Shown here: positions 1-7,753 of the stretch, in pieces
Layout of the letters: each line of letters starts with the position of its first letter
Position numbering within the stretch: the first letter of the stretch is position 1
From: DASCOT01 sp036012155
GTDB taxonomy: Bacteria; Acidobacteriota; UBA890; WLXD01
NCBI GenBank assembly: GCA_036012155.1
Contig: DASCOT010000108.1
Span: 1-24,585 of the forward strand
Length of the DNA stretch: 24,585 nt
Reading direction: 5' to 3'
The notes under the pieces: generated by a model
The model's input: only the letters and a program-made list of their open reading frames with translations
What the model was told of the DNA's origin: nothing
The model's database searches: none
Position numbers and translations under genes: made by a program

Positions 1-1
1 C

Positions 2-544
2 GCGCCCGACCTTCCGTTCTTGTTCTACGACGTCCCCGACCGCAACGGCGTGTGTTTTCCCACCGAACAGGTGCTCGAGTGGGGACGGTTGCGGATTCCC
101 AACCTCGCGGGAGTCAACCTCGGTTCGCCCGACCTCAAAACGTTCGCTCGATGCCAGCAACTTGAAGGCGATTTCGACGTACTCGCGGGAAACGAGGAGA
201 GCTGGCTTCCGAGCCTGGCACTTGGCGCTCGCGCGGCGGTCGGTGGCACGCTCGGGTTCGCCGCGCCGGTGTACCGGCGAATCGAGGAGGCGTTCGTCGG
301 CGGCGACATCGATCGGGCTCGTGCCGAGCACGCCAAGACACTGCAGTTGGGACGAGCCCTCCAGGAGTTCGGTACCGTGCGGGCAGGCAAGGCCTTGGCG
401 TCGATGCTCGGTGTCGATTGCGGCGTCGTCCGATTGCCGCTGCGATCGCTGCACGACAGGGAATTCCGTGAGCTCCACGGCCGGCTGCGCGGGCTCGACA
501 TCTTCGCTCGATCCCTAAGCCCGCCGGCGGAGCTGGGGCGTTGA
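2..544 (+). CDS. DHDPS/N-acetylneuraminate lyase family protein (5' truncated)
   Basis: This is the C-terminal part of a (beta/alpha)8 class I aldolase-family protein, cut by the window start; the reading frame is open from base 2. The family uses pyruvate-type substrates through a Schiff base on a conserved lysine. The visible strand YDVPDRNGV (Tyr at visible residue 9) matches the family's Y-N-V/I-P-x-R-T-G strand, which carries the catalytic tyrosine. About 30 residues later IPNLAGVN aligns with the G-I/V-K strand that carries the lysine, but the residue is Asn (codon 116-118). The rest, with an A-x-G-A-x-x-A-V-G-G segment and a helical C-terminus, is typical. The missing lysine suggests it is not a normal aldolase: it may be a non-catalytic homologue or use other chemistry. 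The gene lies 62 nt upstream of the M24 peptidase. Family assignment is firm; substrate is unknown. Confidence 0.8.
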   Translation, partial: APDLPFLFYDVPDRNGVCFPTEQVLEWGRLRIPNLAGVNLGSPDLKTFARCQQLEGDFDVLAGNEESWLPSLALGARAAVGGTLGFAAPVYRRIEEAFVGGDIDRARAEHAKTLQLGRALQEFGTVRAGKALASMLGVDCGVVRLPLRSLHDREFRELHGRLRGLDIFARSLSPPAELGR

Positions 545-606
545 ACGCCGACGTGATTGATGCGGGCGCCGGTTGGTCACGCGTGCCGAGGGGGTGGAGG
601 AAGCAA

Positions 607-1971
607 ATGATGCGCACTGCCACTGTGACGCTCGCTCTAGCAGGCTCGCTTTCACTGTTCTCTACCCAGGAACCGAGCTTCCATACGACACGGCCTTTCG
701 GCACGCTCCGCCAACAGGCTGAGATTCAGCAGGGCTGGGTGGAGGAGCGAATTGCGGTCAACCTGCCAAAGGTGATGCGCGACCATGGTGTGGACATGTG
801 GGTCGTGCCGATGCGCGAGTACAACGAAGATCCGGTGTTCCGCGCCCTGGTGGCGCCTACGAGCTTCGCGGCGCGGCGCCGCACGATCTATGTATTCACC
901 GACCGCGGGCGGGAGCGAGGCGTCGAGTCGTTGGCGCTCGGCGGGGGCTCACAGGGCGGACTGTACGAGGCGTACCGCGCCGAGCTTTCTACCAGCCGTG
1001 AGGGCGTCCAGGCCGAGCTCTGGGGCTCATCGCAGTGGACGTTGCTCGCCGATCTGATCCGTGAGCGTGACCCTCAGGTCATCGCCGTCAACATTTCTCA
1101 CGAGCACAACTTCGCGGATGGCCTCAGCGCCGGCGAGTGGGAGCAGATGCAGGCGGCCTTGGGTCCAGAGCTGGTGGCACGTATCAGCCCCAACCCACGA
1201 CTGGCGATCGACTACCTGGCCTTGCGTGTGCCCGGAATGACTCCGCCGTATCGCCGAATGCAGGCTTATGTGCACGAGATCATCGGGGCGGCCTTCTCCA
1301 ACGCCGTGATCACGCCCGGAGTAACGAGTACCGAGGACGTAGTGTGGTGGATGCGGCAGCGCGTCCATGATCTCGGCTTCGGGACCTGGTTCCAGCCTTC
1401 GGTCAGCGTCCAGCGCCGTGGCATGACGGCTGATGATCTCGGCTCAGATCCGGTCATCGAGCCCGGCGACGTGCTGCACACAGATTTCGGCATTACCGCG
1501 ATGGGGCTCAACACCGACACCCAACACATGGGCTATGTGCTGCGCGAAGGCGAGTCCCAGCCGCCGGCCGGTCTTCAGCAGGCTCTCGACAACAGCAAGC
1601 GGCTTCAGGACATCCTCTTGGAGGAGATGCAGGTCGGACGGTCGGGCAACGAGGTGCTCTACGAAGTGCTCGAGCGTATGCGGGCGGAGGGGCTTGACGG
1701 AACCATGTACACGCACCCGATCGGAGATCACGGGCACGGAGCAGGCCCACTGATTGGCTTGTGGGACTATCAGGAGGGTGTTCCCGGTCGTGGCGACGTG
1801 CCGGTGCTGGCGAACATGTGGTTCTCGACCGAGCTGCAGGTCACGACATCCGTTCCGGAATGGGACGGGCAGCCGGTTCGGATGATGATGGAGGAAGAGG
1901 CAGAGGTCACGCCGAAAGGCGATCGTCGCTGGTCATTGCGGCGGCAAACTGAGTTACATCTGATCCATTAG
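607..1971 (+). CDS. Exported M24 family metallopeptidase (Xaa-Pro aminopeptidase/dipeptidase type)
   Basis: The start at 607 is chosen because GGAGG (596-600) lies 6 nt upstream and the encoded N-terminus is a Sec-type signal peptide; upstream in-frame TTG at 541 lacks this. The protein is 454 aa. The N-terminal half (about 45-220) resembles the creatinase/prolidase N-terminal domain and the C-terminal half is the pita-bread M24 domain. Candidate metal ligands in the expected order are D293 (HTDFG), D304 (NTDTQ), H375 or H377 (GDHGHG), E409 (STELQ) and E429 (MMEEE before a V-T pair). Members hydrolyse X-Pro bonds or short peptides with two Mn/Zn/Co ions. Export implies it trims peptides in the periplasm or outside. 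It heads a + strand run that also contains RidA-like, gamma-glutamyltransferase and serine hydrolase genes. Family is confident; exact specificity is not. Confidence 0.87.
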   Translation: MMRTATVTLALAGSLSLFSTQEPSFHTTRPFGTLRQQAEIQQGWVEERIAVNLPKVMRDHGVDMWVVPMREYNEDPVFRALVAPTSFAARRRTIYVFTDRGRERGVESLALGGGSQGGLYEAYRAELSTSREGVQAELWGSSQWTLLADLIRERDPQVIAVNISHEHNFADGLSAGEWEQMQAALGPELVARISPNPRLAIDYLALRVPGMTPPYRRMQAYVHEIIGAAFSNAVITPGVTSTEDVVWWMRQRVHDLGFGTWFQPSVSVQRRGMTADDLGSDPVIEPGDVLHTDFGITAMGLNTDTQHMGYVLREGESQPPAGLQQALDNSKRLQDILLEEMQVGRSGNEVLYEVLERMRAEGLDGTMYTHPIGDHGHGAGPLIGLWDYQEGVPGRGDVPVLANMWFSTELQVTTSVPEWDGQPVRMMMEEEAEVTPKGDRRWSLRRQTELHLIH

Positions 1972-2011
1972 CCGCCGTGTCCTCGACGACGGCTTGCTTG
2001 AGGCTAGCTGG

Positions 2012-2563
2012 ATGAGCGCAGCGAGTGGACTACGCAAGAGCCTGTTCGCCACGGTCGCGATGGCGGTGACCAGCACCGTTGCCGATGCGTTCTGGGCCGC
2101 GGCGATTCCCGAGCACCGCGCGCTCTACGGGCTGGTTCACGGCGGTCTGTTGCTTGCCGTGATGGGCCTGGTGATCGCCTGGGCCACGGGTGGCAGAAGA
2201 AGCGCGCTCGCGGCGCTCGGGGGACTGCTGATCGGGGTCGTGTCGGCAGCGTTCTTCTACCTCCTGTTTCCGGTTATCGGTGTCACCGCGATGGTTGTCG
2301 CTTGGATGACTCTGTGGGTCGCATTTGCTTTCGTGGGCAGTGCCGCCGGGGGCAGCGAGACGAGCTCGCGCACTGTCACTCGAGGGGTGCTCGCAGCGCT
2401 GTTTTCAGGGATCGGATTCTGGCTGATCTCCGACATATGGCTTGGCGCTCACGATCCCGGGGCGATGTATTGGCGCAACTTCGTGTACTGGTGCGTGGCG
2501 TTCTTGCCGGGCTTCGCTGCGCTGCTGCTCTGGCGAGACTCGAGTGAGACGGCAGGGTATTAG
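2012..2563 (+). CDS. Six-helix integral membrane protein, unknown function
   Basis: I do not recognise a named family. The ATG at 2012 is preferred over the TTG at 1994 because GAGG (2000-2003) sits 8 nt upstream of it. The 183-aa product has about six hydrophobic segments (roughly residues 10-30, 39-59, 63-85, 87-110, 122-142 and 152-172), short loops, and no obvious catalytic or metal motif. It begins 40 nt after the M24 peptidase stop and is followed 87 nt later by the RidA-like gene, so it may be part of the same transcript. Possible roles such as a transporter accessory or envelope protein are guesses; the sequence shows only an inner-membrane protein. Confidence 0.7.
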   Translation: MSAASGLRKSLFATVAMAVTSTVADAFWAAAIPEHRALYGLVHGGLLLAVMGLVIAWATGGRRSALAALGGLLIGVVSAAFFYLLFPVIGVTAMVVAWMTLWVAFAFVGSAAGGSETSSRTVTRGVLAALFSGIGFWLISDIWLGAHDPGAMYWRNFVYWCVAFLPGFAALLLWRDSSETAGY

Positions 2564-2650
2564 CCGGCTCCGACTGGACGAGGGGTCGCGTAGGTGGCCT
2601 AATCACGACCCGGGATACGGCACTTTCCACCACGAGGACACGACGAGACG

Positions 2651-3193
2651 ATGACCAAGCTCTCAAGTACGGCACGGACCCTGTTGGCAATTGCGGCAAT
2701 GGCCGCGTTGCCCTCGTTGGCTCAGGAAAGCTACGATCCCGAAGCGCGTTTGAAATCGCTCGGTGTCGAGCTCGGCGAGCCGGCGCCACCGGTAGCCAAC
2801 TACGTTGGGGCGGTAACCACCGGCGACCTCGTATTCCTTGCCGGACACGGCCCAACGCAGGTCGACGGGACGTTCGTCACCGGCAAGGTGGGCTCCGACA
2901 TGACCATCGAGCAGGGATATGAGGCGGCGCGCCTGACCGCTGTGTCGCTGTTGACCTCGCTCAAGAAGGAGATCGGTGACCTCGCTCGCGTGCGCCGGAT
3001 TGTTCGCGTGTTCGGTATGGTGAATGCGATCGAGGGATTTGGTCAGCAGCCTGAGGTGATCAATGGCGCATCGGACCTACTGGTCGAGGTTTTTGGCGAC
3101 CGCGGCCGACACGCCCGGGCCGCTGTCGGGATGGCCTCATTGCCGCGCAATATCCCGGTCGAGATCGAGATGGTCGTGGAGATCGATCCGTAG
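2651..3193 (+). CDS. Exported RidA/YjgF/UK114-family protein
   Basis: RidA-family proteins are trimeric enamine/imine deaminases, normally cytosolic. Here residues 1-25 form a signal peptide (basic start, hydrophobic core LLAIAAMAAL, likely cleavage after S-L-A), and the RidA domain covers about 30-180. Diagnostic features are LKSLGVELGEPAPPVANYV and the LVFLAGHGP strand, typical of the RidA subgroup with a P-P-x-P-V-A-N-Y segment, and R156 within HARAAVGMASLP, which aligns with the arginine that binds the substrate carboxylate in RidA (R105). GAGGA lies at 2634-2638, 12 nt before the ATG. Location between an exported M24 peptidase and an exported gamma-glutamyltransferase supports an envelope role. 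The substrate outside the cytoplasm is unknown. Confidence 0.85.
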   Translation: MTKLSSTARTLLAIAAMAALPSLAQESYDPEARLKSLGVELGEPAPPVANYVGAVTTGDLVFLAGHGPTQVDGTFVTGKVGSDMTIEQGYEAARLTAVSLLTSLKKEIGDLARVRRIVRVFGMVNAIEGFGQQPEVINGASDLLVEVFGDRGRHARAAVGMASLPRNIPVEIEMVVEIDP

Positions 3194-3305
3194 GGGACCG
3201 GCGAAGCCCTCGACGCCGTCGGATGTGGGGCGGTAGGCTCGTTCCGTTGTGCCCATGAGAGAGTCAGGACGAAGCGCGCAGCAGAAACCATGACGAGGAT
3301 TACCC

Positions 3306-5162
3306 ATGCGCAACCAGCGTATCGCCGTCGCCGGCGTTCTCATCGCAGCTCTGACGCTCGCTAGCCCGAGCGCTGCTCAGCGTACCGCCAAGCCGGTGTT
3401 GCACGGGCGCCACTGGGTGGCGATCACCGGTAAGCCGCTGGCGGCCACGGCTGGCGCGATGATCTTCCAGCAGGGCGGTAATGCCGTCGATGCGGCGTGC
3501 GCCATGCTCGCCGCCACCGCGACGATGTGGGATGTGCTGGGCTGGGGAGGCGAGACACAAGCTCTGATCTACGACCCGCGCGACAAGAAGGTAGTGGGTG
3601 TGAACGCGCTGGGCGTTGCGCCGACCGGGGCCACCCCCGAGTTCTTCAGGGGCGAGGGAATGGACTACCCGCCGGAGTTTGGTGTCCACGCCGCGGTTAC
3701 GCCCGGCACGCCAGGGGGCCTGCTGGTGATGCTCGAGCAGTTCGGTACCATGAGCCTGGCCCAGGTGCTGGCGCCGGCGATCGAGATGGCCGACGGATAT
3801 CCCATCGAGGAGGACGCGGCGGATTCGATCGAGGAGGAGAAGGAGCGGCTGCAACAGTGGCCCTACTCCAAGAAGGTGTTCCTGCCGCATCTGGGCACCG
3901 GCGATCGGGCTGCTCCCTACCCCGGCGAGATATTCCGCCAAGAGGACCTGGCGGCGACGTTGCGCAAGATGGTCGACGCGGAAGCCGAGGCGCTGATCGG
4001 CGGGGCCTCTCGCGAGGAGGCCATCCAGGCAGCGAGCGACCGGTTCTATCGCGGCGACATCGCCGCGGAGTTCGTGCGCGGATCGCAGGAGATGGGTGGC
4101 CTACACACGCTGGATGATCTCGCCAACTGGGAGGTTTACCTAGAGGAGCCGGTTTCGGTCGACTACAAGGGCATCGAGGTCTACAAGCTCACCACCTGGG
4201 TCCAGGGGCCGGTCATGTTGCAGGCGCTCAACATGCTGGAGAACCTCGACCTGAAAGGTATGGGATACAACAGCGCACGCTACATACACACCCTCTATCA
4301 GGTCATGAACATGGCCTTCGCGGATCGCGATTTCTACTACGGTGATCCCTACTTCCCGCCGGCCGAGCCAATCGACGGATTGCTGTCGAAGGAGTACGCT
4401 GCCCAACGCGTCGCCGAGATCGACTGGGAGCGCAACGATGAGTCGGTCAAGCCCGGCGACCCCTACCCGTTTCAGGGCGGCGAGAACCCCTTCCGGCATC
4501 ACCTCGAAAACTGGGGAGGTTCGATAATCTCTCCCGATGCCGGCTCCGCCGCGATGGCCGAGTTCGAAGAGGACTTCTATGCCGGCACCACGTCCATCCA
4601 GGCGATCGATGCCGATGGCTGGGTGGTCTCGATCACACCCAGTGGCGGATGGATCCCCGCCGTGATCGCGGGTCGAACGGGCATCGGCATGAGTCAGCGA
4701 ATGCAGAGCTTCGTGTTGGATGCGGCACAGAACCCCTTCAACGTGGTGGAGCCGGGCAAGCGTCCGCGCGCTACCTTGACTCCGGGAATGGCCTTGAAGG
4801 ACGGTCGTCCCTACCTGTCGTTCGCAGTTCAGGGCGGTGACGGTCAGGATCAGAATTTGCTGCAGTTCTTTCTCAACTTCGTCGAATGGGGGATGGATGT
4901 GCAGCAGGCGGTGGAGGCGCCCAATATCAACAGCTTCCAGATGCAAGGCTCGTTCGGCGAGCACGAGTCGAGCCCGGGGCGGCTGCTGATCCAGTCGGCC
5001 ACGCCACCGTGGGTGCGTGGCGAGCTGCAACGCATGGGCTATGCGCTTGTCGACGGGGAGCGCACGTCGGGGCCGATCAACGCCGTGTTCGTCGACTGGG
5101 AACACGGTACATTCTGGGGCGGTTCAAGCCATCACGGTGAGGACTACGGAATCGCCTGGTAG
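3306..5162 (+). CDS. ggt: Gamma-glutamyltransferase (Ntn hydrolase, exported)
   Basis: The 618-aa proenzyme belongs to the gamma-glutamyltranspeptidase family, which cleaves or transfers gamma-glutamyl groups, classically from glutathione, in the periplasm. Residues 1-25 are a Sec signal ending A-S-P-S-A-A-Q. The GGNAVDAACA segment near residue 60 is a family hallmark. The autoprocessing site is in GTTSIQAID, with T428 expected to become the N-terminal nucleophile of the small subunit (428-618), followed by GWVVSITPSGGW. The usual P-L-S-S-M oxyanion segment is replaced by RPRATLTPGMAL, with QGGDGQDQN after it, as in the divergent acylase-like (YwrD-like) branch. GAGGA (3295-3299) lies 6 nt before ATG. 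The MauE-thioredoxin gene starts 15 nt downstream, suggesting co-transcription. The physiological donor could be glutathione or another gamma-glutamyl/acyl compound. Confidence 0.93.
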   Translation: MRNQRIAVAGVLIAALTLASPSAAQRTAKPVLHGRHWVAITGKPLAATAGAMIFQQGGNAVDAACAMLAATATMWDVLGWGGETQALIYDPRDKKVVGVNALGVAPTGATPEFFRGEGMDYPPEFGVHAAVTPGTPGGLLVMLEQFGTMSLAQVLAPAIEMADGYPIEEDAADSIEEEKERLQQWPYSKKVFLPHLGTGDRAAPYPGEIFRQEDLAATLRKMVDAEAEALIGGASREEAIQAASDRFYRGDIAAEFVRGSQEMGGLHTLDDLANWEVYLEEPVSVDYKGIEVYKLTTWVQGPVMLQALNMLENLDLKGMGYNSARYIHTLYQVMNMAFADRDFYYGDPYFPPAEPIDGLLSKEYAAQRVAEIDWERNDESVKPGDPYPFQGGENPFRHHLENWGGSIISPDAGSAAMAEFEEDFYAGTTSIQAIDADGWVVSITPSGGWIPAVIAGRTGIGMSQRMQSFVLDAAQNPFNVVEPGKRPRATLTPGMALKDGRPYLSFAVQGGDGQDQNLLQFFLNFVEWGMDVQQAVEAPNINSFQMQGSFGEHESSPGRLLIQSATPPWVRGELQRMGYALVDGERTSGPINAVFVDWEHGTFWGGSSHHGEDYGIAW

Positions 5163-5177
5163 CCAGGGGTAGCTGCA

Positions 5178-6101
5178 ATGGCAACAAGCAAGAACTCATC
5201 GCCCGGGCCCGCGTGGGCGAACCTGATTCGGTCGTTCGGACCCGTGATACTCGGGCTGTTGTTCGTGGTCGCGGGTGTAGCCAAGGTGCTGGACCCATGG
5301 AGCTTCTTGGGATCGCTGGGCGGCTATGGCGTGCCCGGCTGGATGCGAACGCCAGTCGCGCTGGTGCTTCCGGCGGTAGAGGTCGGCGTGGGGGTGATGT
5401 TGCTCTTGCGCTGGCACGTACGGTTGGCGGCCACGGTGGCGGCTGCACTCATGGCGGTGTTCCTCGTCGCCGTCGGCTACGGCTGGGCGGCGGGAACGCT
5501 CGATGAGTGTGGCTGTTTCGGGCCCCTGATGGAGCGTGAGCCGCGCGACGCATTCCTGATGGATCTGGCGTTCATGGCGATCGCCCTCGGGGTGTGCGTA
5601 TGGACTCCCACGGCTCGCTCGCGCGCCGATTGGCGGGCGGCGGCGTTCGGAATTGCTTCCGTTGCGGCGCTCGGTATGAGCTTCGTGGGCTACACGAGCG
5701 GCCCGAGCGGGGCATCAGCGGCGGCGCTCGGCAGAACCATGGACATGCGTGAGGTTGACCTCGAGCGCGGTGAGCACTTGTTGTATCTGTTTCATCACGA
5801 GTGCCCGCACTGCGCTGCGATGAGTCCCCGGGTATCGAAATACACCAAGGACGGCTCGCTGCCGCCCGTGGTCGGCCTTACCTACGAGACCTCCGGCCCC
5901 GATGTGAACCGTTACCGTGAGAGCTACGATCTGCAGATGCCGGTGCAGGTCCTGCCTCCCCAGACCTTTATCCGTGTAACCGGGGAGGGGTCGGTGCCAC
6001 AGCTCGTCTATCTGCGAGACGGCGCGACGGTGGAGGTTTGGAGGGGCATCCTACCGGAGCCGGACGAGTTGCGGCGGAGTCTCCGGGCTCACGGTCGCTA
6101 G
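5178..6101 (+). CDS. MauE/DoxX-like membrane protein fused to a thioredoxin-like domain
   Basis: The 307-aa protein joins two parts. Residues 1-170 contain about five transmembrane helices (near 20-40, 57-75, 81-103, 125-143, 151-170) and carry the MauE signature D-E-C-G-C-F-G with C111 and C113 just after helix 3. Residues about 185-307 form a thioredoxin-like domain with C209-P-H-C212 in the ECPHCAAM motif and a cis-proline-like segment near VQVLPPQTF. If the N-terminus is cytoplasmic, both cysteine pairs face the periplasm. MauE proteins are linked to disulfide formation (methylamine dehydrogenase maturation); the fusion suggests a self-contained thiol redox relay. AGGGG (5165-5169) is 8 nt before ATG, and only 15 nt separate it from the gamma-glutamyltransferase gene. 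Its partner protein is unknown. Confidence 0.85.
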   Translation: MATSKNSSPGPAWANLIRSFGPVILGLLFVVAGVAKVLDPWSFLGSLGGYGVPGWMRTPVALVLPAVEVGVGVMLLLRWHVRLAATVAAALMAVFLVAVGYGWAAGTLDECGCFGPLMEREPRDAFLMDLAFMAIALGVCVWTPTARSRADWRAAAFGIASVAALGMSFVGYTSGPSGASAAALGRTMDMREVDLERGEHLLYLFHHECPHCAAMSPRVSKYTKDGSLPPVVGLTYETSGPDVNRYRESYDLQMPVQVLPPQTFIRVTGEGSVPQLVYLRDGATVEVWRGILPEPDELRRSLRAHGR

Positions 6102-6128
6102 CTCGAAAGCACCCAGGCGGGAACGCTC

Positions 6129-7562
6129 ATGAGGGTCCGTGTCAGCTGGTACCGACTGGCACCAAGCGCCGCACTGCTCACGTGTATAGCGAGCTGCGCC
6201 GCTCCGGTAGATCGGCCGCTGAGCGGGGCGATGCCCGAGGTCGATGCGGTCTTTTCGGCGTATACCGATCAAACTCCGGGCTGCGCCCTGGGAGTAATAC
6301 GCGATGGAGAGTTCGTCTATCGGCGCGGTTACGGCATGGCAAACCTCGAGCACGGCGCGCCGATCGATGCCGATACGGTGTTCAGACTCGCCTCGGTGAG
6401 CAAGCAGTTCACAGCGATGGTCGTGCTCTTGCTGGCCGAGGAAGGCCGGCTGTCGCTCGACGATCCCGTCCGGCGGTGGATTTCAGAGTTGCGTGACTTC
6501 GGAGACCGGATCTCCATCCGGCAGCTGATTCACCACACCAGCGGTATCCGCGATTACCTGACGCTCATGCGTCTCGCCGGGTATCGCGACGCCGACTACT
6601 ATTCGGCGGCCGATCTGCTGGCGATGCTGGCTCGTCAGCGGGATCTCAACTTTCGACCTGGCGCCGAGCACCTTTACTCGAACTCCGGGTATTTCCTGCT
6701 CGGTGAGATCGTCGAACGTGTTACCGGACAGAGCTTGGCCGCAGCTGCAGAGGAACGCATCTTCGCGCCTCTCGGAATGAGCCAGACACACTTCCACGAC
6801 GATCACACCCGACTGGTTCCGCGGCGCGCCAGCGGCTACGCCCCCGGTGACGATGGGCTCGATGTCAGCATGACGACCTTACCTATCGTCGGGGACGGCG
6901 GCGTGCTCACCACGGTGAATGATCTGCTCGCCTGGGATCGAAACTTCTACCAAAATCGGCTCGGATCCGGTTCGCCCGAGCTCATCACCCGCTGGTTGCA
7001 ACCGGGTGCGTTGGACAGCGGTGAGCCCATCGAATACTCGGCCGGCATCACCGACGGCACCTACCGGGGGCGGCGCTTGGTCAGTCATGGCGGGTCGTAC
7101 GTCGGCTTTCGAGCCAACATCCTGCGGTTTCCCGAGCAGCGCTTCACGGCTATCGTGCTTTGCAACGTCGCCACCGCCAACCCCTCGAGGCTCGGCCGAC
7201 AGGTGGCCGATGCCTATCTCGCCGACGAGCTCGGCCCGCGTAGCTCCGACGCTGGGTCCGAGGTGGCGGCGCCGGCACCGGCGGAGTTCGCGCTCTCGGT
7301 CGCCGAGCTGCGTGAGCTCGAGGGTCGGTACGTCAGCCCCGAGTTGCGCTCCACCTACGTGCTCGAAATCGCCGAGGGCGAGCTGTACTGGGAGATCCCG
7401 CTTCGCCTGCGCTACCGTCTGGTCTCGGAAGGTCGGGATCGCATGCGCGGCGACGGGTGGCCGGTCTTGTTTCGCTTCGAGCGTGACTCGGCCGGACGAG
7501 TGAGCGGTTTCGAGCTGGACGCCGGGCGCGTCGTCGACCTTTGGTTCGAGCGCGTGCGCTAG
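6129..7562 (+). CDS. Lipoprotein serine hydrolase, beta-lactamase/PBP-like (class C fold)
   Basis: This 477-aa protein has a lipoprotein signal with lipobox I20-A21-S22-C23. The serine hydrolase domain (about 35-380) shows all three active-site motifs of the class C beta-lactamase/esterase/DD-peptidase family: S89-V-S-K92, Y183-S-N185 and H320-G-G. The C-terminal ~90 residues (LEGRYVSPEL onward) look like the beta-rich accessory domain often following such hydrolases. The family includes D-aminopeptidases, esterases and DD-peptidases; antibiotic resistance should not be assumed. It is the last intact gene in the + strand run, 27 nt after the MauE-thioredoxin gene, so probably the same operon. 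The Shine-Dalgarno is weak (GGCGGGAA about 8 nt upstream). Substrate cannot be read from the sequence, but peptide or peptidoglycan stem fits the neighbours. Confidence 0.9.
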   Translation: MRVRVSWYRLAPSAALLTCIASCAAPVDRPLSGAMPEVDAVFSAYTDQTPGCALGVIRDGEFVYRRGYGMANLEHGAPIDADTVFRLASVSKQFTAMVVLLLAEEGRLSLDDPVRRWISELRDFGDRISIRQLIHHTSGIRDYLTLMRLAGYRDADYYSAADLLAMLARQRDLNFRPGAEHLYSNSGYFLLGEIVERVTGQSLAAAAEERIFAPLGMSQTHFHDDHTRLVPRRASGYAPGDDGLDVSMTTLPIVGDGGVLTTVNDLLAWDRNFYQNRLGSGSPELITRWLQPGALDSGEPIEYSAGITDGTYRGRRLVSHGGSYVGFRANILRFPEQRFTAIVLCNVATANPSRLGRQVADAYLADELGPRSSDAGSEVAAPAPAEFALSVAELRELEGRYVSPELRSTYVLEIAEGELYWEIPLRLRYRLVSEGRDRMRGDGWPVLFRFERDSAGRVSGFELDAGRVVDLWFERVR

Positions 7563-7588
7563 GAATCGTGTGTGGCTTGCCCGAGGCG

Positions 7589-7750
7589 ATGCCGGCGACC
7601 GCGCCCGGTGACTTCGACGCGGCGTTGCAACAACTCCACGATCGCCGCGGCGCGTGGGTGCGGGCCGATTTGTCTCAGCGAGTAGCGCTGCTGAGAGCCT
7701 GTTTGTCTGCCGTACATCGCGTCGCGCCGGAGTGGGTCCGCCGGGACCTA
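7589..7750 (+). pseudogene. Possible aldehyde dehydrogenase N-terminal remnant
   Basis: Beginning with ATG at 7589, about 50 residues read ALQQLHDRRGAWVRADL, then QRVALLRACLSAVHRVAPEW. This resembles the N-terminal helices of aldehyde dehydrogenases, which carry an A-W-x-x-L-x-x-R-x-x-L-L-x-x-x-x-x-x-V-A-x-x-W-V pattern. The similarity stops near WVRRD, about base 7745, and the rest of a ~500-residue enzyme is absent: the convergent membrane-protein gene ends at 7754. It starts 26 nt after the serine hydrolase stop. A truncated gene left by a deletion or rearrangement is the simplest reading, but the match is short and recalled from family patterns only, so chance similarity is possible. Confidence 0.4.
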
Positions 7751-7753
7751 CCC

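Noticed and set aside
6129..7562. Calling the serine hydrolase an antibiotic-resistance beta-lactamase
   Set aside because: The fold motifs are shared with esterases and D-aminopeptidases; the lipoprotein anchor, extra C-terminal domain and peptidase neighbours do not support a resistance role.
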